This document shows, in pieces, positions 43,580-50,836 of a stretch of 50,836 nt of DNA. Both the position numbers and the translations under genes were made by a program. The notes below the pieces were generated by a model. It was not told the origin of the DNA. It ran no database searches and saw only the letters and a list, made by a program, of their open reading frames with translations. This DNA is from Ignavibacteria bacterium (GTDB lineage Bacteria; Bacteroidota; Ignavibacteria; Ignavibacteriales; Ignavibacteriaceae): assembly GCA_021286645.1 (NCBI GenBank), contig JAJTBZ010000045.1, positions 1-50,836 on the forward strand, in the 5' to 3' direction. Position 1 is the first letter of the stretch. Each line of letters starts with the position of its first letter.

Positions 43580-44935
43580 CTATTTCTTCTGAAATTTTTC
43601 AGGGATTAATTCTTGTTGCATAATATAGTCAAGCGATTCAGCTTTGCGAATCAATTCAACCGAGCCATCGCTCATAATCATAACAATGTTTGGACGAAGC
43701 GTAATGAATTGCATCCACTGCGTAACATCGTAGGCACCCGCGTATTCAATAACAAGTTGGTCACCCCGGTTCAAGGTTGGGAGAATAATACTTTCTCTGA
43801 TACAGTCAATGTTCATACATAGTGGGCCGTAAATTGTAGCTTCCTCGGTATGATAACCTGAATCCTGAGCAACCGAAATTTTATGTTTATACCAAAATCC
43901 GGTAAACAGAATATTAACCCCGGCATCAATAATTATTGCCCGCCTTCCATCCGAAAGACGTTTATTGGCGATAACCGAGGAGATAAGGTAACCGGTGTTA
44001 TCCACAAGTGCTCTGCCTGTCTCTAATATGAGCATCGGCATCTCATCAGGTCTCATCTGAACATCATAAATTCCCGAAGTAATTGCATCGGCATACTGTT
44101 CGATAGAAGGGACCAATTCTTCCGCGGGCAGGTATTGCCCTATAAGAGTATTATGCGAAGCAAACCCACCACCGAGATCAATATATTCCAGTTGTATGTC
44201 GTACTCTTTTTTAATATCCATGAAAAGAGAAGCCAATTTTTTGGCAGCAATCCTATAGGCATCGGCTGTCATCATATATGTACCTATATGGGTATGCAGA
44301 CCGACGAGATTCAAGTTCTTTTGTGCTACGATACGTTTAATCGCGTTCCAGGCCTCACCGTTTTCAAAATTAAACCCGAATCGATCCCATTTCGGATAGA
44401 CTCCGGTATCCATATTTACCCGTATTGCAACATCTGCCGAAATATCTAATTCATTGGTAATATCAATTATATCAAACAGTTCATCAAAATGATCTATATG
44501 AATTTTTGAATTTTCACTGATTGCTTTTTTTAAGGATTGCCTGTTTTTATCCGGGCCATTGAAGATAATTTGATTTCCTTTAATACCGAGTTTACGCGCC
44601 CGATCGTATTCAAATTCAGAAACTACTTCTGCCCAAGACCCTTCACTATGGAACACCGAGCAGACAGCACTTAGGTAATTAGTCTTGTATGACCATGCAA
44701 ATTGTACTTTCGGGTAACGAGTTTTAAAAATCCGTAAAAAGTTTTTTTGATTCTGCCTGATACCAGCTTCAGACATAACAAACAGGGGCGAACCATATTG
44801 TTCGACCAGCCGCTTAACCGGAACGCTGCAAATCTCAGTTTTGGGAGGCGTAAGGGTAGCCGATCCCATTTTATTCATAAGACCGGAATAATTTTTCGTA
44901 ATTACCGGGCGTTCATATTTTTTTTTCAAATCCAT
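43580..44935 (-). CDS. Fold-III PLP-dependent decarboxylase (DAP/ornithine-decarboxylase-like)
   Basis: A 451-aa enzyme with the alanine-racemase-fold barrel and C-terminal beta domain. The PLP Lys is K84 (WSYKTNY). THIGTYM and IDLGGGFAS are the phosphate and glycine-rich motifs. The catalytic Cys region is GPLCMNIDC (C373, D377), whereas the usual form is CExxD, so the Glu is replaced by Met. The N-terminal 30 residues are extra. It resembles diaminopimelate decarboxylase, but the lysine route here seems to be the aminoadipate one and the neighbours are not lysine genes. The substrate is probably a basic or branched amino acid. TAATG overlap links it to the ATP-grasp gene. Confidence 0.87.
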   Translation of the reverse strand: MDLKKKYERPVITKNYSGLMNKMGSATLTPPKTEICSVPVKRLVEQYGSPLFVMSEAGIRQNQKNFLRIFKTRYPKVQFAWSYKTNYLSAVCSVFHSEGSWAEVVSEFEYDRARKLGIKGNQIIFNGPDKNRQSLKKAISENSKIHIDHFDELFDIIDITNELDISADVAIRVNMDTGVYPKWDRFGFNFENGEAWNAIKRIVAQKNLNLVGLHTHIGTYMMTADAYRIAAKKLASLFMDIKKEYDIQLEYIDLGGGFASHNTLIGQYLPAEELVPSIEQYADAITSGIYDVQMRPDEMPMLILETGRALVDNTGYLISSVIANKRLSDGRRAIIIDAGVNILFTGFWYKHKISVAQDSGYHTEEATIYGPLCMNIDCIRESIILPTLNRGDQLVIEYAGAYDVTQWMQFITLRPNIVMIMSDGSVELIRKAESLDYIMQQELIPEKFQKK

Positions 44936-45969
44936 TAAATTTCTCCCATTGTCGTAATTTTTTCGAATACAGACATATCTGTAATAAAATCCCAGGAACC
45001 ACGAATGAAAATCGTACCTATTTTATATGAAGTAAAGGGATCAATATTCTCACTTAAAGCTAAGCGAATGAGGGCTTCCGGCAAATTCTGCCCCGCAGCA
45101 GTTGCCAGATGCACCCACGCCGGGAACCGTGGATTTATTTCCAATAAATAATATTCATTTGTTTCATTCGATTTCATAAACTCTAACTCAAGTCCGCTCT
45201 GCCATTCAGTTTTCTGCATAATTTTATGCGTCAATTCTAACAGAGTACTATCGTTAATTGTTACACCAGCCCAGCCTTTTCCCTTATCGGTAATATAGAG
45301 TTTTTTCATCGGCACCGCTCCGATTGTATTACCTTTTCCATCACCCAGGGCAACAACATTATATTCTGAACCAGCAATATACTCCTGAATAATGATAGGG
45401 AATCCCCATTTCACACGGAGTTTATTGAATCCGGTGATTACCTCCTCGAAATTATTTGCTATATAGGCCTCGTAAAATATTCCCTTCACTACAACCGGGT
45501 AAGTGAAATGTTTCGGAATCGAATACAGATCATTTTGCGAAGTAATGAGAATATTCTTGGGTACTTTTATATCATGTTGAGTGCAAAAGTCGAAAAGCTT
45601 GTCTTTCCCGCGAATCATCAACTGCTCGAATGTAGGTAAAAATGTTTTTATACCTAATTCATTCAACCGGTTTTTCAATTTAACAAAACCAAACAATTCC
45701 GAGTCCAAATTTGGGATGATGAAATCCAGGTGTTCTTTATCATGAATATACTTAATCCTTTCAAACATATTCTCCAAACCACTAGAAGGATATGGGATCA
45801 GATAGTTCTTTTGTGCCAGATTATCCATGTAAATGCCTGGTTCCAGGCTGTCATAAATCAGACCTATCAACTCAGTTTTTATATGTGTCGCTTCCTGAAG
45901 ACTGCGAATAACCGGAACACCCGGCCCCGGATTATCCGTAGCATTGAGTCCTGTCACGCCAATTTTCAT
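44935..45969 (-). CDS. ATP-grasp carboxylate-amine ligase
   Basis: A 344-aa protein. The pre-ATP-grasp Rossmann part is residues 1-110 (IGVTGLNATDNPGPGVPVIRS). The ATP-grasp part has VVVKGIFYEA (lid), PIIIQEYIAGSEYNVVALGD near 190-210, and the metal site LLEINPRFPAW near 275-285. This group activates a carboxylate as acyl phosphate and joins it to an amine. The order PqqD-ligase-decarboxylase suggests ligation of an amine (or amino acid) made by the decarboxylase. The start overlaps the PqqD stop by 4 nt. The substrate is unknown. Confidence 0.9.
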   Translation of the reverse strand: MKIGVTGLNATDNPGPGVPVIRSLQEATHIKTELIGLIYDSLEPGIYMDNLAQKNYLIPYPSSGLENMFERIKYIHDKEHLDFIIPNLDSELFGFVKLKNRLNELGIKTFLPTFEQLMIRGKDKLFDFCTQHDIKVPKNILITSQNDLYSIPKHFTYPVVVKGIFYEAYIANNFEEVITGFNKLRVKWGFPIIIQEYIAGSEYNVVALGDGKGNTIGAVPMKKLYITDKGKGWAGVTINDSTLLELTHKIMQKTEWQSGLELEFMKSNETNEYYLLEINPRFPAWVHLATAAGQNLPEALIRLALSENIDPFTSYKIGTIFIRGSWDFITDMSVFEKITTMGEI

Positions 45970-46217
45970 TGTTCTTCCACCAGTTTATGGAGCTGTAATT
46001 GTGTAATAAAATCATGCAGATCTTTTTGAAGTGTTATTTCATCCACATCATAAGTTTCTATAAGCTTTGTACTTATAGAATCGAGAGATAGCCCCTCCTG
46101 CATTAAACGAATGATCTCCTTACCAATTTGATTCAGGGTAAAAGTCTCGCCAGTACGGGCGAAAAACAGAAATCCCGAATCGCTGATAGCAAGGCTCTCA
46201 GGGATATGATATTTCAT
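45966..46217 (-). CDS. PqqD-like peptide-binding (RRE-type) protein
   Basis: An 83-aa winged-helix protein of the PqqD fold: a short beta hairpin (IPESLAISDSGFLFF), GETFTLNQIGKEIIRLMQEG, and a recognition-helix region ending in LQLHKLVEEQ. The family presents leader peptides to modifying enzymes in ribosomal peptide synthesis. No PqqA, PqqE or any radical-SAM gene is nearby, so this is not a PQQ cluster. It opens the six-gene run and overlaps the ATP-grasp gene (ATGA). No precursor peptide was found. Confidence 0.8.
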   Translation of the reverse strand: MKYHIPESLAISDSGFLFFARTGETFTLNQIGKEIIRLMQEGLSLDSISTKLIETYDVDEITLQKDLHDFITQLQLHKLVEEQ

Positions 46218-46268
46218 TGTAGATATACTTTAATTATACAAAAGGTAATTACTTAATGCCAAACCAGA

Positions 46269-47108
46269 TCATTTAAGAAGTATCATCTTGCGGGTCTCGG
46301 TAAATGAGTCGCCTCGCAATTCATAAAAATAAACACCGGAAGTTTGTTTTATACCATACTCATCCGCACCATCCCACTCAATATTTGTAGTGCCGACAGG
46401 AGCAGATTTATGCAAAAGTGTTTTAATCAGTTTGCCCTGAATATTATATATCCTTAATTGGACATCCTCTACCCGGGATAATGAAAACGAGATTGTTGTG
46501 GAAGGATTAAATGGATTTGGATAGTTTTGCATCAGCTTAAAAGAAGCTGGAATGTTTTTATCTGCAACACCCGATACACCCGTTGAATATACTTCGATAG
46601 TATATGTTGAAAGAGCGGGATAAGGATATTTTGTTACCAGGCACTCAAGCAAACCATCGCCATTAACATCGGCAAGAACTGGATATGCATAAGAATAATT
46701 TGCATCATTTTTTTCAAATAGAACATTTCCAGTTACCAAATCAATTATTTTGAATGATTGCCGATAACTGGTACTGGTACCATAGTAACCAAGTATATAG
46801 AATTCCGTTCTTCCATCATTATTAAGATCAACACTCAATGAATACACACTACCACCGGCCATTTTTTCAGCGGCGTTAAAATTGTATGTATACTGGGGAG
46901 TAAAATTATAGCCTGATGCCATAATTTGTACTTTATTTGAGTCAATATAATACAGCCGTTTTTTCCAGGTTGACCCACTTTTTTCAAAGTCAAGCCACCC
47001 GCTAACCGAATAATAATTTACGGAAGGTGTTGTATAGGTATTTGTCCATTGTGCAAAGGAAACCTTAGCCATGCCCAAAATTATGCTTAAGCATAAAAAC
47101 AATCTCAT
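46269..47108 (-). CDS. T9SS cargo protein with FG-GAP/VCBS-like repeats
   Basis: A 279-aa protein: signal peptide (1-19), beta-rich region with Ca2+-binding-like DxNxDG repeats (DLNNDGRTEF near 112, DVNGDGLLE near 157), and the T9SS sorting module from NYPNPFNPSTTI (about 195) to the basic C-terminus. Such repeats form propellers or adhesin-like domains. It lies 51 nt upstream of the PqqD-like gene on the same strand with no terminator between, so it may be the first gene of the operon or just a neighbour. Confidence 0.87.
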   Translation of the reverse strand: MRLFLCLSIILGMAKVSFAQWTNTYTTPSVNYYSVSGWLDFEKSGSTWKKRLYYIDSNKVQIMASGYNFTPQYTYNFNAAEKMAGGSVYSLSVDLNNDGRTEFYILGYYGTSTSYRQSFKIIDLVTGNVLFEKNDANYSYAYPVLADVNGDGLLECLVTKYPYPALSTYTIEVYSTGVSGVADKNIPASFKLMQNYPNPFNPSTTISFSLSRVEDVQLRIYNIQGKLIKTLLHKSAPVGTTNIEWDGADEYGIKQTSGVYFYELRGDSFTETRKMILLK

Positions 47109-47202
47109 TTGATCCTCTCGATTAAAAAGTGTTTTTTCCCTCTCGCATCGTGTAATCTCCGGCTTGTAAATTAAAGAAAACGTTTGAATTAGCAGTAAAA
47201 AA

Positions 47203-47242
47203 AATGCACAATCAATTATTAAATCTTCATTGATTGTGCATT
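47203..47242 (-). terminator. Terminator of the DUF5916 gene
   Basis: Perfect 14-bp arms (47203-47216 and 47229-47242) with a 12-nt loop, about 60 nt after the DUF5916 stop. The minus-strand tail is TTTTTTACTG. It also isolates the downstream cargo gene. Confidence 0.85.
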
Positions 47243-47304
47243 GGTATTAAGAATTTGTTTTGAATCAAATTCAAATCATAATTATGTCATTGGTGCAGGT
47301 ACTG

Positions 47305-49965
47305 TTAGGAACCAAACCAATACGTAAATTTCACCATGAAAATATTATCCGGCTTTTCCCTGAAAAGATCCTGGCCGAATCGTCCGAATACTGAATCATT
47401 ATTCGGGCTGCTGCTTTCCCGGCTTTGAGTCCAAACCAAATACAGTGCAGATCCAGGCCTGTATTCCCAACGGATTACTGCGTTCCCCCGGAAAGAGATA
47501 TAGTCGCCATCAGGGTTATCGATTTGTTTCTCTTTTGCCGGGCCTTTTCCATCAGCATCCAAAATAAAATAGCTTGTTCCATCAGAGTACTTTCCGGTTT
47601 GTAGTACAGATTGCCCGGTGCCATATTCCATAAACTCATACGTTTTTGGCGCTACCAAAGCTTTATAATGTGAATATCTTCCGGAGGTAATAAATGGTTG
47701 GAAATATGCCTGAACACTTAATTCAGGGCTAACAATCCAGTCAAGACGAATATCCGTTGAGAGCGTTTTTTGCATCAGTTGTGCAAATACATATCGCGAA
47801 TTATAGGTTTCCGTTGCAGTTTGGTCCGAATACCGTGTAACCCATTGTGCATTTAAATCATTAATTTGATAATCCGGAGCAACATTTAATGTTAATGTAG
47901 GTGTAAGCTTAAATTCAATTCCGAGTGAATAATCCTGATACTTGCCATCTTTCCCAAACCGCAGGTAAAAACTTGGATTGATTACATACCAGGTTCGGTT
48001 GTTCGTATAATAATAGGCACCAAAACCCTGGCTCGCTGGATTAATGGTCAGGGGGCCTCCACGGGTTTTCCGGGCATTATAGGTCTCATCAGTTATGTTT
48101 ACATTATAACCCATACCGGATAAATCATGTAAATTCATCCAGCCACCTGTGTAAATACCTTCAATGGTTTTATTTCCACCGAAATCCATTCCGGTAAACG
48201 CGGCGATTGAAACACCACAGTTCTGATAAAAATCAGTTGGCTGCGCCCATTTATACCCCGTTGAAATGTGCATATTTATGTAGTCACTATAGGAGTTATA
48301 ACCTAAATCATTATTTTCAAAACCCGGACTGATCGCGCCGATAGCCGCATTAAGCGACCATTCACCCCGGTTTTTATTCAGCACAATTCTACCGGCATAA
48401 CCACTTAAAGATGTGGCCTGGCTGTCAACGCTTAGATGCGATGCATCCGGGCGTTGAAAGTAATGCAAACTGCTTCGTTGAACAGCCAGGATTTGTTCTT
48501 TAGATCCGCTTATGCGGGACCCGGCCGCCCACCCGGTAACCACATAGGTACCGTCATTATCAAGATTCGTCCACCCGTCAACTCCTGCAACGACAGCATT
48601 CTTATTAAGTTCATCGTTTAATGAAGCATCCTTAAAGAACCGATTCGTATAGGTACCCAGAAAACCCAATCCCTTTTTCCCTTCATCAAATTGTTTCTGT
48701 GCCCGTACTACACCATAATATGTTGCCGGCTCAATTTCCAGAGTTGATTTTTCATCGTTCGTAGAAAAATCGCCGTATTCCCTTTTTGTTAGCGCGTGCA
48801 CCATGCCAATTTTCCAACCATCGAGAATTTCGCCAACTATTTTTCCCGCTCCAAGTATATGGGTTCCTTTCGGAACATCGGCATAATCGGCACTTACCGA
48901 TCTTTGTGGTGAACGGCCTATTCTGCGGGTATAAAAAATACTAGGGTTATTCCAATTATAGTTTTCCCAATTATTGATTCCGCCTCTTCCAAACCTGAAA
49001 ATTGTCAGGCCCTCGGTAAAGAACGGTCGTTTCTCTTGAAATGTATATTCAACATCAGTAAGATTCAAAACAGCAGGATCGACTTCAACCTGCCCAAAAT
49101 CGGGATTAATTGTGGCGTTTAATTTTAATCTGTTACCCACAGGAGTTTTCAGGTCCAGCCCGAGGCCCGGCGTAAAAGTCTGTGATTTAAATGGGTCACC
49201 TGCACTCTTGTTCAATATTTCCGCTTTACCTGTAACATATGGCAATAACTCAATCCCCGTGCCTGATTTAATACCTTGAATACCTGTTAGCGTAGGGAAC
49301 CGGGATGCGAAACCACTTTCATTTCGTGGTGTATAGGCTACCATATCCGTTTCGGCATTTCTGCTAAAATATCGCTCAATATCAAATCCCCATTCCTGGT
49401 AATCCGACGCCTGAAATCGCAGTTGTGAAAGAGGGATCTTCATTTCGACATAATAACCATCCTCATGTATTTGTACTTTACCTTCCCATACGCCATCCCA
49501 AGTCAAATCAGTTTCTTTATTATCATTATCAAAGGTTCCATCAGCAAGCGTGCCGGCTGAAGATACGTAAAACAAATATCCGCCTCTTCTGTCATGATAC
49601 GTGTCTAAATATAACAACAATCCATCTGATGGATCGCCAAACACAAAATCCCTGCGAACCAGACGAGCCAGAATTGAATCAGGGTGGGTATCGTAGCACT
49701 TCGCGGCAAAATATATATTCTCATCATCATACGCGAACCATACCTCGGTATGTTGGCTGGGCTTTTCACCCTGTCTGGGTTCCTGCTGATATAAATCCGA
49801 GTAGGAAGGTCCCTTCCAGACTCCTTCGTTTAAATTACCGTCTATAGTAATTTTCTCATGTACACGAACACACTGAAATGATTTGGCGGCGGTATTCCCC
49901 TGATCCGCTGCAATGGTCTTCACTATCAGGAATGTCAAAATGAAAAGTAAAAGATTTAATCTCAC
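47305..49965 (-). CDS. DUF5916 outer-membrane-type protein with CBM9-like N-domain
   Basis: An 886-aa exported protein with a signal peptide (1-19). Residues 35-210 form a CBM9-like beta-sandwich (TEVWFAYDDENIYFAAKCYD). The DUF5916 part follows, from about 240 to the end, with long amphipathic strands that look like a large outer-membrane barrel, ending in Ser after an aromatic (YWFGS). The family occurs in Bacteroidota and relatives and has no firm function; a sugar-binding or transport role has been suggested by the CBM9-like part. It has its own terminator and stands alone. Confidence 0.9.
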   Translation of the reverse strand: MRLNLLLFILTFLIVKTIAADQGNTAAKSFQCVRVHEKITIDGNLNEGVWKGPSYSDLYQQEPRQGEKPSQHTEVWFAYDDENIYFAAKCYDTHPDSILARLVRRDFVFGDPSDGLLLYLDTYHDRRGGYLFYVSSAGTLADGTFDNDNKETDLTWDGVWEGKVQIHEDGYYVEMKIPLSQLRFQASDYQEWGFDIERYFSRNAETDMVAYTPRNESGFASRFPTLTGIQGIKSGTGIELLPYVTGKAEILNKSAGDPFKSQTFTPGLGLDLKTPVGNRLKLNATINPDFGQVEVDPAVLNLTDVEYTFQEKRPFFTEGLTIFRFGRGGINNWENYNWNNPSIFYTRRIGRSPQRSVSADYADVPKGTHILGAGKIVGEILDGWKIGMVHALTKREYGDFSTNDEKSTLEIEPATYYGVVRAQKQFDEGKKGLGFLGTYTNRFFKDASLNDELNKNAVVAGVDGWTNLDNDGTYVVTGWAAGSRISGSKEQILAVQRSSLHYFQRPDASHLSVDSQATSLSGYAGRIVLNKNRGEWSLNAAIGAISPGFENNDLGYNSYSDYINMHISTGYKWAQPTDFYQNCGVSIAAFTGMDFGGNKTIEGIYTGGWMNLHDLSGMGYNVNITDETYNARKTRGGPLTINPASQGFGAYYYTNNRTWYVINPSFYLRFGKDGKYQDYSLGIEFKLTPTLTLNVAPDYQINDLNAQWVTRYSDQTATETYNSRYVFAQLMQKTLSTDIRLDWIVSPELSVQAYFQPFITSGRYSHYKALVAPKTYEFMEYGTGQSVLQTGKYSDGTSYFILDADGKGPAKEKQIDNPDGDYISFRGNAVIRWEYRPGSALYLVWTQSRESSSPNNDSVFGRFGQDLFREKPDNIFMVKFTYWFGS

Positions 49966-50194
49966 TGTTGCCTCTCTGTTTACACGTGGATGTGGATTTT
50001 TTTACCTTGCATTTTCGCTATTATTTCACGCAGATCCGAGATCATTCTGACCAGCGGTGATCATTCTCGGTAAAAGGTAATACATAATGATAAGCAGCAA
50101 TTCTGATTTGTAATATTGACACAGAATTGCTAAACAATGCAGTATATCTATGAATGCAGTAAATTAAAACGATTAGTTCAGCCTCAAAAAAAAA

Positions 50195-50226
50195 GCTCTA
50201 TAACAACGGATGCATTGCTATAGAGC
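50195..50226 (-). terminator. Terminator of the right-edge T9SS gene
   Basis: Eight-bp arms (50195-50202 and 50219-50226) with a 16-nt loop, 22 nt past the stop codon at 50249. On the minus strand a run of nine T follows. Confidence 0.85.
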
Positions 50227-50248
50227 CTTTCAACAAAGAGATAGTTAT

Positions 50249-50836
50249 TTATTTCAGCAAAATAATCTTGCGGAAGACAGTTAGCCCGGAATTAGAAAGC
50301 CTGCAATAATAAACTCCGGAAGGCATTCCTATAGCATTCCAGGTAACCGAGAATACTCCGGGTTGGAACTCACCATGACATAATTCTACTACTAATTTTC
50401 CTATTGAGTTGTAAATACTAATACTTGCCTCACTTTTCACAGGCACTCCAAATTCAATCGTGGTTACCGGATTGAACGGATTCGGATAATTTTGCCACAA
50501 GGTAGGCTTCTGTGGTATCTCTCTATTATTTTGGGCTGTAAGTTCTACTTTGGTTCCTACCTTTATTGAAGATGTTGCCATTGCTCTTACAGGAATTGCC
50601 AAAAGTTCATCACCATTCGATTGAAAGCTTACATTTCCTTCTAATATCGATTCAATTACCGGAGAACATTTAATATATATCGAGTACTCCTGTACAGATT
50701 CACCGGATTTAGGGAGTATCAATTGAGATACGTATCCTTCACTTTCAGAAAGCGAAAGAGTAAAACCTTCCGGTGCACTAACCGAAACATTATCTGCAAT
50801 ATTTTTAGCAAGCACCTGAACATTTTTTATTGAGCA
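50249..50836 (-). CDS. T9SS cargo protein, 5' end outside window
   Basis: The last 196 codons of a secreted protein. The reading frame is open to the window edge (the GTG at 50815 is internal, since upstream codons continue as CSIKNVQ). Residues preceding the module form a beta-sandwich-like region. The last 75 residues are the type A T9SS sorting module (NYPNPFNPVTTIEFGVP to the C-terminal ILLK). Nothing can be said about the cut-off N-terminal part. Confidence 0.87.
   Translation of the reverse strand, partial: CSIKNVQVLAKNIADNVSVSAPEGFTLSLSESEGYVSQLILPKSGESVQEYSIYIKCSPVIESILEGNVSFQSNGDELLAIPVRAMATSSIKVGTKVELTAQNNREIPQKPTLWQNYPNPFNPVTTIEFGVPVKSEASISIYNSIGKLVVELCHGEFQPGVFSVTWNAIGMPSGVYYCRLSNSGLTVFRKIILLK

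Noticed and set aside
43580-44935. Calling the decarboxylase lysA (diaminopimelate decarboxylase).
   Set aside because: The CExxD motif is changed, the N-terminus is extended, and the context is not lysine synthesis. The nearby homoaconitase suggests a different lysine route.
45966-46217. A PQQ biosynthesis locus, because of the PqqD-like protein.
   Set aside because: No PqqA, B, C or E gene is present and the neighbours are an ATP-grasp enzyme and a decarboxylase.
49425-49847. 140-codon plus-strand ORF inside the DUF5916 gene.
   Set aside because: His/Arg-rich shadow frame opposite a coherent signal peptide and CBM9-like domain.
1-50836. tRNA, rRNA, CRISPR array, IS element, prophage or conjugation genes.
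   Set aside because: None seen. Repeats found are short hairpins, the TetR operator pair and protein-internal repeats. Short RNA genes in the gaps cannot be excluded by eye.

Overview
The window is AT-rich bacterial chromosome with an ordinary gene density, mostly on the minus strand. Three proteins end in the type IX secretion C-terminal sorting module (motif NYPNPFNPST/VT), and there are a GWxTD protein, a hybrid two-component sensor with Reg_prop propellers, and a DUF5916 outer-membrane-type protein. Together these point to the Bacteroidota/Chlorobiota (FCB) group, most like Ignavibacteria or Kapabacteria-type lineages. This placement is inferred from gene content. I saw no rRNA, tRNA, CRISPR array, insertion sequence or prophage.

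Layout. (a) 1-3600: a fused, fungal-type homoaconitase (3' end outside the window), an HD-like protein and a homoisocitrate/isocitrate-type dehydrogenase, probably two steps of alpha-aminoadipate lysine synthesis. (b) 3795-9343: a tightly packed operon, read right to left: folC, rho, a GWxTD protein, pdxA and a methyltransferase. (c) 9773-16032: an operon alr - unknown 289 aa protein - manC - RpiB-like - large T9SS-exported amidase, closed by a strong terminator; an envelope/cell-wall theme. (d) 16186-19047: a secreted C1 peptidase and a GT39-type membrane glycosyltransferase. (e) 19167-25901: two unrelated two-component systems. (f) 25996-30910: a TonB-family protein, TerC, a C45-type Ntn hydrolase with an N-terminal export signal, and RecQ. 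(g) 31008-33030: a TetR regulator and a GH13 glycosidase, each preceded by the same palindromic operator. (h) 33065-39763: an RDD / DUF58 / MoxR / DUF4350 / DUF4129 / membrane protein / SpoIIM operon, a known combination of unclear function. (i) 39937-46217: six genes with overlaps or 1-nt gaps: PqqD-like protein, ATP-grasp ligase, fold-III PLP decarboxylase, a urea-transporter-fold/M23-peptidase fusion, a TPR protein and an outer-membrane-type barrel. (j) 46269-50836: a T9SS cargo protein, a DUF5916 protein and the end of another T9SS cargo protein.

The best candidate for an undescribed system is (i). A peptide-binding chaperone fold, an amide-forming ligase and an amino-acid decarboxylase are followed by proteins for inner membrane, periplasm and outer membrane. 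The order suggests a cytoplasmic product that is made and then exported or attached across the envelope. Its chemistry cannot be read from the sequence. Secondary points of interest are the fungal-type homoaconitase, the RpiB-like protein lacking its catalytic cysteine, and the Ntn hydrolase whose lipobox cysteine is also its expected nucleophile.
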